64,000 nucleotides of DNA from Viscum album. Taxonomy: Eukaryota > Streptophyta > Magnoliopsida > Santalales > Viscaceae. Position 1 is the stretch's first letter. Every line of letters begins with the position of its first letter. Of the stretch, positions 12,081 through 26,439 are shown piece by piece. The stretch spans positions 596,712,818-596,776,817 of the forward strand of contig OY728158.1 in NCBI GenBank assembly GCA_963277665.1, given 5' to 3'. A program made the translations under genes and the position numbers. Under the pieces are notes generated by a model. It was not told the DNA's origin. It ran no database searches and saw only the letters and a list, made by a program, of their open reading frames with translations.

Positions 12081-13079
12081 ACAATTGTAGATAGCCTACC
12101 TGAATATCAATGTGAATTTGGATCTAGTGATACTAAAGATCAATGGGGAATAATCCATAAATAATGAAGAGTTGGCCCCGATCAGTAAATAATTCAATGG
12201 ACTAATGGTAGAGTTTTTTTTTTGATTCCACACTGGATCATGTTACCCAATCACAGAATGATCACACTGACACATTGTATAATGAAGCCACAGTACTCAC
12301 CAACCCTTGTTATGAGGAAGAAATATTTCGTATCAAACACCGATGAATGGTATCATCAGTCATAATATGTAATAAAGAAGGAATAAATTATGTCAACAAC
12401 ACCCTAGATATTGATGAAATAATTTCCACCCCTAGATTGATGGAGACCATAATTAGTTACCTCCAAAATGAGACTCTCCTGATAGAATGATAAGGAAGGG
12501 ATGATATTTGATTGAGCCTATTGAACTTTACCCTATGAGATGACCTAAAAAAAAAATCTCTATAAAAAATGCTTCGACTGCATCCTCCTAAAAGTAATAG
12601 TAGAAATATAGATTGCATCCATCATTGAAGAAGTCCTTAGGGGAACCTGCAGTGCTCATCAATCTAGAACCATTCTCTCCGACCAAATTAGAAGTATATG
12701 AAACTACTAGAAAACCATGATATAGAACAATGTGGAATTCACTAGGAAATTTCATGCATTCTAGATTCATGAAAAGTTCATCCATCGATGCCTGGAATTG
12801 CAACATATAGCTAAATATTCCATTTTGTTTTCCATATGGGGAATTAATGTTATGGGACTATATCCCCCAACTGCAACAAACCAGTTTAAGTAAATATTGT
12901 CTACTACTTAATTATTCATCAAATATGATGATGAGATATGACTCAAAAAACTTTGGATAAAAAATATCATTACCCTCATAAATTTCTATATCATCACTAG
13001 GTTCAGATTCCCTCAAATATTGATGGAAAATGAAACCATATAATACTTTAAATGTTGGAATAAATTATACCGGGAGTAC

Positions 13080-13210
13080 AAAATGAAGTCTAATTACTCA
13101 TCCCAGTATCGTGTAGAAGAAAAAAGACAAATATAGGCCATAAATAAGGCTCTGTAAAATATTATCCAAAAGATGGTGAATAAAGACAATAAGTCTTTGT
13201 TAAACAAGCT
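13080..13210 (+). pseudogene. Integrase tail remnant of element G (weak)
   Basis: A short stretch around 13.09-13.2 kb reads roughly ITHPSIV, then IRLCKILSKRW. It resembles the STPYxPQ...NKTLxKILKKMV segment around the last catalytic Glu of Tat-type integrases. Stops and missing residues make this a position-supported guess. Confidence 0.3.
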
Positions 13211-13749
13211 CCCCCAATCTTTATGACCCTACCCAACTTCTATTCATACCACTACACAAGTGACACCACAATTATTATTGTGCGTAATAGAGGATGTATT
13301 TTCCATAAAGGTCATGTTACCCTCACATTGAATATCCATTTGTGTACAACCCCCAAATGATGAGAAATTGTAGAAGCTGCTTGATAAACTAGAGCATCTT
13401 AATTAGAACAGGCTGTATACATTTCACAAACATGTATTACTTCATAATCAGTTCATAATGGAATTTAATAATAAGGTAAGTATATATTCATTTATTCAAG
13501 GGGAACGTGAGTAGGATCTCAAAACCCCAGTGATACTAGGAAAGAATCCTCCAATGTTGGCACCCAAATGGAAGGGAATTATTTATACATAAGGTCTATA
13601 AAAATGGAACCTACTCATTGACTCAAATGAATGGGGAATGTGTCACACCCCCAAAAATTTAATACTTATCGAGAAATAAATTTCTTATTTTCCTTGAATA
13701 TTCTCTCATCGTGATCAAATGTTGTTTAATAGTATGAAAAAGTCCATAC

Positions 13750-15375
13750 ATCATGACCTTAAACTGCAAAGTTTCTCACATTCTAACCACATGTCATTAA
13801 ACTATATAATGTTTTTCCTTATCTCATGTCATTAAAATGCATATAAAACACTTCAATCGCATGATTTAAGACTAAATATATCACCAATTTTCATGTTTTC
13901 TGTGCCTTAGGTGACCCTCATCCTGACCAAAAGACATCAAATTGCACGTCTGATGTCCTCTCCGCATGAAACTGCACAACATGTCTTCCAATAACTATGT
14001 GTGTATTCATTCCTATCATCATAGGATACATAGTGATTCCTAAAACAAGATTATTATGTCTAACCGCATCATTACTCCTTTTTCATGTCAATTCACCTTC
14101 ATCTTCACCACATGATGTAAAACTGCATGGATGACGCCTTGACCACATGAGGCTAAACTACATGGGTTTCTATAACTACACACAATTTCATTCAAATTTT
14201 AATGAAGTATGTAGGAATTCCATGATGATATATCTTTATCCATCAATCACCCAATGGAAAGTTACCCTATCATCTACTTAAGATCCTCTTCATGGTGAGA
14301 GAAACCTTTTTCTATTCTATTTTGTTTCACAATGATCATAGCTCACGTGAGCTTTTGAATCGTAGTAATGGATACTTTTCAAAAACAAGGAATATTAAGC
14401 CACAATAAGTTCATCATGGTATTGGATACAAGACCTAAAAAGGTCACCATGAGTCCTTTCATGGTGATGTTAAACTACATTGTTGATGTCTCTTTAATGA
14501 CATAAAACTGCACATTTTTTTGTATCTCACCTGAGAGGAACAATATTGTTGGTGTTGGTATCCCACCACATATCCATTAACGAACTACATATGACATGAT
14601 TCCTATTATCACATAATACATATTGACACATGAATATGAAATCCTAGGATCTATCATAAAAAAATAAACAAATTTTTTTCCCTCCCTATGTATGGGTCAT
14701 ACCTGCGCATGAATATCCTATTTACGAACTACATACATCTTGATTCGTTTTACTGCAGGTTTTTTAGTGATTTGGAGACTTCTATTTTTAGTTTTTACCC
14801 CAAAATTACCATTTCACATTGGACAACCTATTTCTTTTCCACATGACATTTAACGACATGGTTTATTAAGAACAACATGTAGATTTATTATTTCCAAAAT
14901 ATGATACATAGTGATACCCTGATCATAAATCATGAGACCAACTACAAAAGTCAATCAGGACAATGCCCCTATACACATAGGTTAGACCCACATAGAGCAT
15001 TTTCTATTCAAGAATTACAGGTGGCTTTATTCCATCCATCATAGGATATTAAGTGACACCTAAATCCTCAATCTAGGGCCCATCTACAATAAGAAATGAA
15101 AACAATTCCCCCTAATTGTGTAAGGGACATGTCACACAAGATTATTTTCCTATGTTTGATTTTTATCTGCATAATGGTTTCTTCCACATATAATAATTAT
15201 TTCACAATTTCTTCTTTTGGTTCCCACATCTTGACTGCACAACATTAAACTACACTGAAACAATTATGTCTATACCACAAGACATTAAACTACAAGGAAA
15301 ATGTCTCGGTTTCATGCTGTTAAAAATACACAACCAATAGATCCCCTCTACATGACGTTAAAATTTGTAGGCCAT
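13750..15375 (+). repeat. Degenerate array of CATGACATTAAACTGCA motif
   Basis: Variants of this word occur at about 13752, 13790, 13824, 13860, 13938, 13966, 14111, 14146, 14463, 14497, 14842, 15242, 15281 and 15352. Spacing is irregular. CATG and TTAAACT are the best-kept parts. Confidence 0.5.
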
Positions 15376-15628
15376 GACCAACTATCATACCTTTTAAAAG
15401 GACCAAAAGTTCCTTAACCTGTTTAACCAGAGTACGGGGTGCTTCCTCCACCTTTTAAAAACCTTAATTCATTAATCACATATAACTTCTTGAGAACCTC
15501 GAGTTTCATCCAAAATTTCATAACCCCTAGAAACAAAAAGTGGTCTCCCTAATAGACCATGCTATCGATGCATAGGATATCATACATACCAACCTGAGAT
15601 ATATTGGATATGTTATTAGGGAATTATG

Positions 15629-16990
15629 ATCCTTGTGAGCTTCATTTCACTATGGTGGAACTCATAACCTGAGGGTGTTCTGGGATATTTCCAATATATT
15701 TTCCCTATATCATTACTCATGACTTGAGAACCTATATCTTTGATTTAAAACACTTTCATCTACTACTCAGAATGATGTTAGAGTGCCCCTGACCATGGGT
15801 ATCCTAAGTAAGAACTTGTGTAACATTCCCCTCACTATAAGACCATGTGCGCTAAAAACATACACTACCATCACTTACATAGAATTATTATAAATACAAA
15901 CCTCATCCATTAATTGTTCAAATTTAGAGACCCTATACTTCTAGTGATAGAGACAAAAAACATGTCAGGGTGAAATCCCACAATGGGTGGTCTGAGAAAA
16001 GATCATGTCTTCCATAGTAATACTCTTCATCTATAGTGTTTTGGAAAAAGTATGGCATAAATAAATAAGTCATAAAAATCATGATTATTAGTTTTTAACC
16101 CTAGTTAAATCAATGATATTCTCACGGGACCCCCTAGGCTAGAAAAAAGTTACATTAATGATTTTTCACAACTCCTCATAATGAGAACATGTTCTCTATG
16201 TGGTGACTGAAAATTTAGTGTTCTTAGACCCTTCATGGATAATACACTTTCCTGAAATCAAAATTCATGAAAGGAGAAACTCAAATCACCACAAACCATT
16301 CATTTCTCATGGAAATGAAAATAAATAACTCTGTTTGACCATGAAATCAATGTATAAAGGGATTAGACCTACCATCCAGAGATATCTTGTCCCAATTTTC
16401 GAGGATTTCTGATCCTTGTAAGTCTAGATATCACAATATAGTAAATAAAAACCTTAGAGAGGTCAAATATATTCCTTTTATGAATGTCCAATATCATCCT
16501 CATGAAATGATCACTTTGGACCATGACTTTCAATCCCCTTTACTAGAATATTCATGAGGATTCACATCATCAATGTTATATCACCAATTTTTGTACACTT
16601 TATCAATTTAGTAATGCCACACTCCATTACCAATCATTTTTATAAACCAATCTTCATGATTAAAAACCATTGGGCGTATGACCAGAGCATTAAAATTAAA
16701 GAGCTAAACATCCAAAGGGATATATAAACCTTCCTAGATAGCCAATAACTCCATACCCAAACTCATCATTCACATGTTTGATTCTTCACAAATCTTCCCC
16801 GTCCCTTGGAAAAGTGTTGGTAAACCTCTGTGTGACCATGGTATCAACACATAAGGGATTTGAACTAACAATCACCAGTGTCTCCACCTTGTAGTAAAGG
16901 AACCTCAATCCCTGTGAGACCTTGTAACACTATGGTATAACACATCACCTTAGGGTGATGTGTGTCATTATAGGAAAATTCACCCCATTC
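15629..16990 (+). repeat. Dispersed triplicate, GATCCTTGTGAG...CCTTAGGGTG
   Basis: Similar blocks start near 15629, 16410 and 16905. Each reads ATCCYTGTGAG, then about 20 bases later CACTATGGT or similar, then ACCTTAGGGTG or similar. They look like worn copies of a several-hundred-base tandem unit. Confidence 0.35.
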
Positions 16991-17379
16991 CATACACACT
17001 GACTCAATTTTATGTGTTATGATCACATCCTTTACATTCCAACTATCCAAATGGACCTGCCATCCTATGTATTTTACCCATGACCAATATTACAACTTTA
17101 ATCATTCATGGACCATATAAAAGATAGAGGAAACCTCTATTTGACAATGTTTTTGAAAAATTTGGGATTTTAACTTCCAAAAATTGGCGTTTAAACCTTG
17201 TATAAATTTGACTATAATCCTCATTAGCCCTAGAAACATCATGTTAGATATCATAACCTTATTGTGTCTTGGGTCATCTCTCGAATGTCTTTCCCATATT
17301 CAATATACCACAAGGGAATTTATAAGCTAGAATACCATAAACCATAGTAACAGGAGGGCTTTCTAATATACCCTTAACT

Positions 17380-17620
17380 AAAATAACATGATTTCTGACC
17401 AAAAATTTCCTAAACTACATCAATCGAAGGTACAAGATAAAATACTCTAATCTACAACAACATATGGTATAAGATAAAAGAACCTAAACTAAAAAATAGA
17501 AGGTCATATCTAAAATAACGTAAAATTAAAAAGAAAATTTTAAAAACTAAAAGACCATAAACTACAATCATAGAAGGTTTGAACTTAAATACCTTAAACT
17601 ACATCATAATAATGATTGAT
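17380..17620 (+). repeat. Short tandem array, CTAAACTACATCAATAGAAGG type
   Basis: About five copies of a unit of roughly 45 bases, each with YCTAAACTACA or similar followed by AGAAGGT and AAGATAAAA. It is degenerate and AT-rich. Confidence 0.45.
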
Positions 17621-17649
17621 TTTTCAAGACTAGAAAATAGAAAAAAACC

Positions 17650-19970
17650 TAGATGGTGAAAAACCTATAAGTGGGAGGCCTAAGAAAAACCCTTATTCAT
17701 TCCTACTAAGCCTTCCATTATATGAATCTTAGGAATAATTAAAAAATATATAATAAAAAGATATAATTTTTGTGGGTCCCACCACATGGAATAAGAAAAA
17801 ATAGATTTTCTAAGTCTAATATCTTTAAAAAAATATATGGTATTCTTTATCCGAAAAATATATCCTACCAAATTTTTCCTTTTGTAAATTTAGAAATCAT
17901 AAGATAAATAGATCTTATATATATCAATTATTAATATCATATTAGTGGGAATTCCATATAATTTCATGAGAAAAAAACTTATTGTGAATTATTTATTCAA
18001 ATCCTTATATTCATGTTTACTTGATATTATATGAAGAATGTGAATCTTTGACAATTAATACAACATAAGATCACTAAAATTTCGTTCTCAACATGAATAA
18101 AGGATAATAAGATAATGAAATTTAAGTGTTATATGATCTATCCATTGATAGCATGAAAAAATATGGATCTCTACATATTTCAGTCTAGAGATTTAGAGAA
18201 GTGGGTGAATGAGTTTCCGTCAATTTACATATTTATAGGGAATTGTGTGGAATAAAAAAGGACACCAAGAAGGCCAAAAAATTTCAAAGTCATATATTGG
18301 TGAAAACCAAACAACTCAGGTGGAAATTTAATTTACTCATAACTACGAATTTGTACCCATAGACATCGCTCTAGGGGAGAGGGTGGGTTGAATATGTTGA
18401 TTACCAAAAAAGGAGTGTTAGAAAATATAAAAAGGAAGAAATACTTCACATATTTATATTGTTTTATTGAAAAATAAATGGTATAATAATTTTTCTAGGA
18501 TCCATATATCATTTAAAACATTGTAGTACATGTGATCGTATGATGTTTATATGGTCATGCGAATAGTCATGCCCAATGAATAACCTACTAGAAGATCATA
18601 TAAGGCCCCATTGAGAAAGATGCTTTGTTCTTTAAAAGACATACAATACATAACTGATCATGTTAAAAATATTATATGATCTCCTCCAAGTCACACAACA
18701 TTTTAGGATGATGGTTCCAGTCAAACCACTCAAAAATCGTTGTAAAATTATGATAAAAATGAAAAATGGGGAAGCCTATTGTTGTAATAAATCATCCGTC
18801 AATGCACTTGTGTGGTTTTGAAGGAATAATGGAACTCTTGGAAACATGTACCCCATGTCACACAAGATCCCACTTGAATTTTACCTTTATTATGTGAATG
18901 GATTCAGACATATCCAGGAAATGTTGGGCTCCACCTATGGCTCTAAAGAGAAACTAAGTGATTGGCCATGATAATTCTTGTACATAACCACATGAGAATT
19001 TTTTGGTCACATGATGCATAAAAAATTGGGATATTTATTTTCTTCTATTATTATTTTATAATTATACGATATCCCAGAGATTTAGGAAATAAATGAGAAA
19101 ATATGAAGGGAAATGATGGGAGATTCTTTTAAGGTATGGATACCATAATTTCAAGAGAATTGATTTACACACCTAGTAGATCATAATTGATCCTGAAAAA
19201 CATCCCTAGATAAGACAAATAAATCTCACAATACCCTTGGTAATAAAAATTTAATCTCAAAAGGCTCCCTTGAAATCAACCATTATCTTACATAAAGACA
19301 AATACATGTCATCTAAGATCATGTGAGATCCTAGAAATAGGAATCCCAATCTCACAAATGTCCCTATAAATGTTACCCTGACATTTCAAAACCACACATG
19401 GTTGTCCACATTATTAGGAAATACCCTATTGATTGCAAAAAACATTTAATTGATGAACTATCTATAGGATGGTCTTGTGGTTATTGAAAATTATGTGACA
19501 ACCACAAAGGGATCATGGGAAGAACATGACATTAATTTCCTCCACCGAATCCATCATTATTACTTGAGATATAAAACACAATATTTAGTGAATTTCCATG
19601 GGGGGAGGGCAATAAATACCCCCATCATCAAAAAAACATATTGTTGGATCCATCAATTTATCACACATGTGAGTGTAGAAGTAGACTTCTTAGAGTGTCC
19701 AGTCACACAATAGTATAGTCTTATGCCATGTAAAAATCTAGTGGAAGACCTAGTGGATCATGGGATATGAATAGGCACATCATGTGACCACTAATAGATC
19801 ACATGAATGACTTATGGTGTATCATCTAGGGTGTGTAAAGGAGGTCCTACGTATCTTCTAAAACACATGAAACCTTAAAACAAGCTAACACTGAACAAAT
19901 CTATGGAGAATTTTTAATAATATCGTGAATAAAGAGTAAAAATAATGGTAGAATTAATTGAAGATCATGT
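17650..19970. other. AT-rich DNA without recognised feature
   Basis: The longest open frame is 78 residues (19477-19713) and has no family signal. Scattered CATG-containing words link it to the array that follows. Nothing else is supported. Confidence 0.4.
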
Positions 19971-19979
19971 ATTCTGATC

Positions 19980-20800
19980 CTCATGTACATCACATGACTC
20001 ATCCAAATCATACAATGAAACTAGTTCATGTCACTCGGGTCAAGTGACATCCACTTGATGTATCATTTTCATCAAGTGAACTCCTTCAAACATGTCCATA
20101 AAATCGCATGATGTTCCCCAGGAATGTCACCCAAGCCTCACAAATCCCTCCAATATCACCATCCAGATCTTAGGATAGTCTCTAGACATATCCACCAAAT
20201 AATATGGCGACACCAGTGTATGTCATTTAGGTCATGTGGTTCCCTCTGTGACTAACATTCTAATCTCATGGAACCCTCCAATCAGTCTTCCAAGTTTCAT
20301 GATGCAACCCGGGCATGTCATCCATGCCTCATCATTATAGTAGTAAATTCTAAATAAACATTCAATGTACTTCATACAATTCAACCAAGATCATGTGGTT
20401 TCCTTCATAATTTTGGCTTGGATCATGCAAAATCATCTGGAAAACTCTTCATGGTCACGCGAAACTCTCCAGAGAAGTCATGCTGGTCATGAGACACTCT
20501 CTAGACATGTCATATCTAATTACATGATCATCTTCAAATATCCTTGGAAAAGTCTAACAACATCCTCCATATATGTAAAACTAGATCATTCGATAGTAAT
20601 TAGGCATGTATAGACATCCTAAGACATGTTAGGAAGAAAACCATAACAATTAAGAATTAACCCCGTTATGGATTTCATGCATTCCATTTAGATCATATGA
20701 CTTTCTTTAACCAAGTCAAGTAGATCATGCAATTTTCCTGGGATATGACTTCTATGAAATTAGAAAATTTCTCGACATCCTCATGCATTTCATGAAAACA
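19980..20800. repeat. Degenerate minisatellite, GTCATG-rich, unit about 35-50 bp
   Basis: Words such as GGTCATGTGGTTCCCTC, CTAGACATGTCAT and GTCATGAGACACTCTC alternate through this stretch. They fit a worn tandem unit of the form (A)CATGTCATCC-GGTCATGYGAxxCTC. Copies are too diverged for a firm unit length. Confidence 0.4.
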
Positions 20801-20854
20801 ACCAGCATATGTCAATAAGACTTCTTAGAACATGATATCCTTACACAGTGGTAA

Positions 20855-21325
20855 TATAAGTGAAACATTAGTGTTTAATCCTTAATCAACTGAACAATGA
20901 TGAATCTATGTAGTGCTACAACTTGGATATTTAAGATTCATTCCCAAGGGCCAAGTTCTATATTTATCATTCAAAGGGATATTCTATTATATAAGTCCCA
21001 CATCCATAAGTAGCGATACTGGGTACTTTATATCCCTTGTTTCTCACAATGATCATAGACCATGTGGGCTTAGGTAGTTTTAATGATCATATCATCCACA
21101 TCATGAATCTCAAGAAGTTATGAAAACCCCAGTGTGTAATCCTAAGTTAGCGGTATGATACTTTTATTATTCCAATTTTAGGGAAACCATAGTGTGTAAT
21201 CCTTGATCAAATTGAATTATGAGAACTATTATTCCATCCATTATTGGTATATATATGATGCATTCTTAAAGACATAGATCAAATGGGAAACCCTACTGTG
21301 TAAGCCCCAAAGATTCTAAACTATG
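20855..21325 (+). repeat. Dispersed repeat, TAGTGTGTAATCC type
   Basis: CATTAGTGTTTAATCCTTAA (20861), CAGTGTGTAATCCTAA (21131), ATAGTGTGTAATCCTTGA (21189) and CTACTGTGTAAGCCCCAA (21293) recur. A related phrase CAAGGKCCAAGTTC occurs near 20946 and 21372. Confidence 0.35.
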
Positions 21326-23711
21326 GGAACATTGCTTCTAGATGCAACTGTGGTATATAGGACACCACCTCAAGGTCCAAGTTCAAATATATAGTTCCTA
21401 TATACATCCTTATATGACATTTCCTCATGAATTTAAAATTAATGGGATTTTATTTATTCCATAAAACAAGATTGGTTTGACACCTCATAATGGATCAATC
21501 AAATGCTCAGAATATTAACTACCTCGATGGATGATAACAAACTATTGAATGCATATTCATACTGATTTAACATATAGTCATCTACCCACCAATAGGAAAT
21601 GGATGATGAACCATATATAAATACATATGGATTAATTAATAAGACCCTACCTTTTGTATATAAAATAATTTAACCGATAATAATTTTGTTTGGGTAACTA
21701 GTCCCAGAAGAGGATTAAGAAGAGATTATTGAACATATCTTAAATCTACAAGAGATACCCAAAGTTGAAAAAATACCCCTCAAAAGGGTGTAATTAGATC
21801 GTCATCTAATATTCTCAGCCAATGTGAGTTCATAATCATCAATGGATCTGAATCCCCAAAGGACCACCTAAATTTGGAAATTAGGCATGTACTCGTTATT
21901 GGATGTCAGAACCATTTATAGTTTCATTTAGAGATAAAAAATTTTAATCCCGACATTAATGATTGTACAAGACATTAAACCCCACACAATCAATCCATCG
22001 GGACAAGCCATCCACATCTTTCTAAAAATTCAATATTAGAGAACTAGTCATGAAATAATTTAATTACGAAATCCTCTTCACAAGTTAAAAATGAAATAAT
22101 AACCCATTATCATCTGAGAATTTTTTTCCTATCACTTGAGTGGTCCTTATACTCTTTTCGATGAAACAGTTTTATTTTTAAAAAAAATTTATACGTTATG
22201 CATTTAGTCATTTAAAATATCTTTTTTTCAATTATAAAAATATAACCAAATGAAATTAATTTCAAATTTTGAATTATTATGTCCAAATTATGTAATAATG
22301 TATACATTATTTTTTCTCTAGATATAATGTTACCATAGGTAAAAAATAGTTACCATGGTAAAAGAAAAAATATTAAAAGTAACAAATCAAAGCATAAATA
22401 TAATGTAACATGCTTAAAACATATATAAAAAACATGGTTGATGATTTATAGACCTAATAACATCCCCATCCCATTATTTATATAAATTTTTTTCCATATT
22501 CTTTGTGATTTACTTTATATTATTGAAAACTTAAGGTTATTTATAAAAAAATCATATTTTCACAAATTAAAGGTGCTCCCCTCTTCTCACTTTCTTGCAC
22601 ACAAAAAACACTTAGTTAAAATAAAAAACATTAAAAAACTCTCCAAAACATTCATATGAATTATCATGTTTTATTTTTTTATATTAAATTAATATCCCTT
22701 AATTACTTAACCCCCATCACAATGGAGATAATCCAAAAAGTGAGGTATATGTTCATGAACTATCTTTCCCGTTTTTATTTTTTTTTGCATCACTTTTTAT
22801 AAAACATTCATCTAACCATATTGAAATTATAAAATCATTATCCATGTTATACTTATGTGTTATTATAATGATGTTACAATCATTAACCAATTTTCCCTTT
22901 TCCATTAATAATAATGAAAATGTGAAACACACATGTGTGAGGACTACTACATCCACGAAGTTACATGTTAATTTTTCATTAACAGATTTTATAGATGGTT
23001 TTAAGAAAGGTTTAAAAAAACATGATTTTTATTTAATAGATAATGTTATTATAAAAAATATTTTATTTCCAATTAATGAAATGAACAATATTAAATCATT
23101 AAAAAATTAAGAGTCTTGAAAAACACACTAATAGGAAAGTGGACTTTTTATTCAATGTAATCACTTTATATAATGTTAATATCCATGTAATTGTTTCCAA
23201 TTTTGATATATCACTCATAAAAAACAAAATAGTATCATTATTCAACTATTATAATGATATTTTGACTGCACCATATCATAATCATCCATGAATCATGGAA
23301 TGTTCATGTTTTGGTCTGTTTAACAACCTTCTCAAACAATGATGTGAATTTTTATAATGGATAACTATGAGAAAATAATTACTAGTATAATATAATATAA
23401 AATATAAATAATGATTTCTATAGTTCTGAATATTTTATATCAATATTTAGTTCATTAATTATGAAAACAACATTCATTTGTAATGAATCGCCTAAATGCT
23501 CTTGTCTTCGATCTCATCTTCAAGGATAAAGGATTATAAAATCATGAGAAGAAGTTGAATCATCATAAATGAATATAAATCATACCTTATAGTAAATTTA
23601 ATTATTAGATTATATTTTTTTATAGTAAGAATAAATATTTACATCTCTCTTATAAAACTAGTATGAACGATTAAAAATATGAAAAACCAATGTTACAAAA
23701 TAGAAAAAACT

Positions 23712-23740
23712 AATATATATATATATATGTATGTATATAT
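23712..23740. repeat. TA/TATG microsatellite
   Basis: TA dinucleotide run followed by TGTATGTATATAT, inside the E 5' LTR. Confidence 0.8.
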
Positions 23741-25019
23741 AATGATTATCAATGAGAATTATAAATGGTTATAGTTTGGAATAATTTTCATCAGTATCTA
23801 ATTAGTAAATTTAATTTAACTGTTTTGGACTTTTGGTTTTATTTTAGAATAAATCAGGACCAATTTATGAGTTTTCAATTAAAATTCATAAGTTTGAGAC
23901 TTATTTTTCATTATCCACATAATTTCATTATTCTAGTTTATATAATATCTAATTGAGATATTATATCATGAAATAAGTTTTATTTTTGGTAACTAAAGAT
24001 CAGTTTTAAATTTCACTCTTTCAATATGTTTTTATTTAAATGCTCATCAAGTTTTAATGGTTTTTGTAAATCGATTCTCATTTATTGATTTATAATTATT
24101 CCTCTTGAGAATATTTAATATAAGTTACATAAAATAAAAAATATTATTTTATTATATGGTATATTGTATTTTAATTACATGGATTTATATTTTTACAACT
24201 TAAAACCCTTTTCCAATGTATCTTACGTCGTTATCTATGTTTCTTATAAGGGACTTTGGTAACAAAATCTATTTCTTTAAGTTATCATTGTAATTTTCAA
24301 CATTGATCTTTAATATTATCATTATCAATTGATTTCTCAATTTAAATAATTCTCTATTTTAAATTTACATTTTGTATTTATATTTTTATTCAAATCTTCC
24401 ATCTTTAATTTTCACTCACCTAAAAGTATAATGTTGTTTAAAACAATCATCCATCACTTAATTGATTCTTTGTTTTAAGTCTATGTTTTAACTTACTACT
24501 GGTGTTTTCCTATAATGTATTTGAATCCATGTATGTATCAATTCATGTGATATAAATACATTCCTTTTCCACTTTTCAAATATGTGTTTTATTATCTATT
24601 TTTTTATGTGGGTTTTCATTAAATGTATTTTAAAATATCAAAAATGATTTTCCTTTCAAAAATAAAAATTTTATCATTGGATTAAATTTTTTTAATTATC
24701 TCAACGAACATAATTTTTATGAAGTGATTATTTACAAACCATACACTAAATTTTTTATGATGTTCTACTTTTTGGTGAATTAATTTTGTATCGGTTGATC
24801 TATTTTATGTGGTTATTTATATGATACCTTTTAAAATGTAATATGAACCCCATTTTAATTTGTGAGTTTTAATGATGTAATGATTATATTGTTTTCTTAT
24901 AAAAAATGTATAGTTAATATTTAAGTGATTAGTGAGCCCTATATATCCCTCCAATGCAGTGGATATGGGTTTACATCTCATGATATAATGGTGAAATGAC
25001 TAGTGATGCTCTATAAAAT

Positions 25020-25250
25020 ATTAAAAATAGGATGTGCGGCCAAATACTTTATAGAAAATAGCTTGTGATTTCTAATTATATATGGGAAATAGGTTGTGAC
25101 ACCTAGTTCTCTATGATAAATAATTTGGTATTACTTTTCTAACATGATAAATAGGTTTTGATTCCATATCTTTAATGGGAAACATGTTTTGATTCTTGTT
25201 CCACAATAAGAAATAGGTCATGATACCTAATACATAATGTTGTGTTTAAA
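25020..25250 (+). repeat. Tandem array, GGAAATAGGTTGTGA type, about 5 copies
   Basis: Units of about 43-45 bases carry GAAATAGGTTGTGAYACC or variants (TAGCTTGTGATTTC, AAATAGGTTTTGATTCC, AACATGTTTTGATTC, AAATAGGTCATGATACC). The array lies in the E LTR just after the CCAATGCAGTGG landmark, within the predicted intron span. Confidence 0.5.
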
Positions 25251-25385
25251 TGATTATGTTGGTGGCGTACTATTATAATATATAAGAATATTGTACCCTT
25301 ATATCAAATTTAGGTCTCATGTTTTTCCATACCTTATTCCATGTTATCTAGTTGATATTATGGGATTGATTAGTCACTTATTATA

Positions 25386-25405
25386 CATATATATATATAT
25401 ATATT
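25386..25405. repeat. AT microsatellite
   Basis: Uninterrupted AT dinucleotide run in the E LTR. Confidence 0.8.
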
Positions 25406-25784
25406 GTTTTTATTATATCATATTGTTTTGATGAAATATTTCATTCTAAAATATATTTTACCATATTTTATTGGTATTAACATGTGTAACATATTGATAT
25501 GTTTATTATTACCTTTTTTATCATTTGATATCACCCCTCTCTTATATTTCAATTTCCTAGGTCATGAGTTTGAGTTTAACTTGTAATATATCAAGGATAT
25601 GATCTAGTGTGGTCAAATTATGGAGAAATGTTGAAAATCATTATAAAACAAGTTAGTTACGAGTCTAGAATCCAAAGAAATGAAAAATAAAATGTATGAG
25701 AATATTGATATTAATATTTAATGATAGGTTTTAATTAGGAAAATGATTTAAAATAAAGGTATGTTTTTCTTGTGTCACTATAGT

Positions 25785-25795
25785 TGGAATCAGAG
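25785..25795 (+). other. Primer binding site of element E
   Basis: TGGAATCAGAG differs by one base from TGGTATCAGAG (initiator tRNA-Met type). It sits in the TATAGTTGG context seen at the A, B and D primer sites. Confidence 0.55.
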
Positions 25796-26439
25796 AAACG
25801 AATAATTAATTTGGAGATTAGGGAATAAATTTCTAGAATTATGATTTTATAAATTTAGATAAAACCCTAGAGATGAATATAATTATATGATGATAGATTA
25901 AAATATTGGTAATTCTTTGAGTAGGTTTTTTTCCTAGTAATACGTCTATTATTGGTTATTAGAAAGTGTTTATAGAAATCTCACATATTCACCTAATGGT
26001 AATCACCCTGAAAGGGTAGGTTAATCGTTGATTTAATTATCAACATGATGCATGATGAGTAGTCCTAAGATTGTTCAACTATCTAGGAATTCCTTAGGGA
26101 TATAATCAGGTATCACAATCCTCTTATGAACAATGATGAATAATTTATTTCCTGGTTACTTTGGTGATTATGTTAAGAAAATTGCAAACCCCTAACCTAA
26201 ACAACCAAAGTGGAACTAGGAAAGATATTAGTTGAACTAATGGAATTATATAACAACATTATATATTCAATGAGTAAGTTGTTTTAGGGTTAAATTATTT
26301 TCATGTTTTACTCCCTTATTATGTTTATTCATTATTACTCATGATAAACAATTTTGATTTTAGAGAAGGTTAAAACCAAAAGGAACCATGTTAATAATGT
26401 TTTTGATGGAAATTTTTTTTATTTCTATATCAAAAAAAA

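Larger units (their letters stand above)
4226..13638 (+). mobile_element. Element G, decayed Tat/Ogre-like gypsy element
   Basis: The plus strand carries, in order, RT (about 10.63-11.05 kb), a DGSS-type RNase H (about 11.86 kb) and integrase traces (about 13.1 kb). An LTR-like start follows at 13639. The order RT, RNase H, integrase is that of Ty3/gypsy, and the RT wording (NAHATYQHTM, from a NAGATYQ-type motif) is that of the Tat/Ogre group. All frames are riddled with stops. The left part is cut by insertion of D, and a DUF4283-like fragment lies inside. Confidence 0.5.
13639..17650 (+). mobile_element. Probable 3' LTR of element G (end unclear)
   Basis: The text TGTGTCACACCCCCAAAAA follows a short purine run (ATGGGGAA) at the expected place after integrase, and TGTCACACCCC is a common LTR start. 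The right end and a matching 5' LTR were not found, so the length is a guess. The region is packed with degenerate short repeats and has no coding frame. Confidence 0.35.
21370..25782 (+). mobile_element. Element E 5' LTR (left edge approximate)
   Basis: The right edge is set by CACTATA followed by a primer site at 25785, the same junction as in A, B and D. It shares landmarks with the other LTRs: a TTACCATGGTAA palindrome (22350-22361), CCAATGCAGTGG (24951-24962) next to TCTCATGAT, and a pyrimidine tract ending TTTCCTAG|G near 25559 that matches the predicted splice acceptors in A, B and D. The left edge is projected from E's 3' LTR, which is offset by about 6.65 kb, and is uncertain by several hundred bases. 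Confidence 0.5.
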
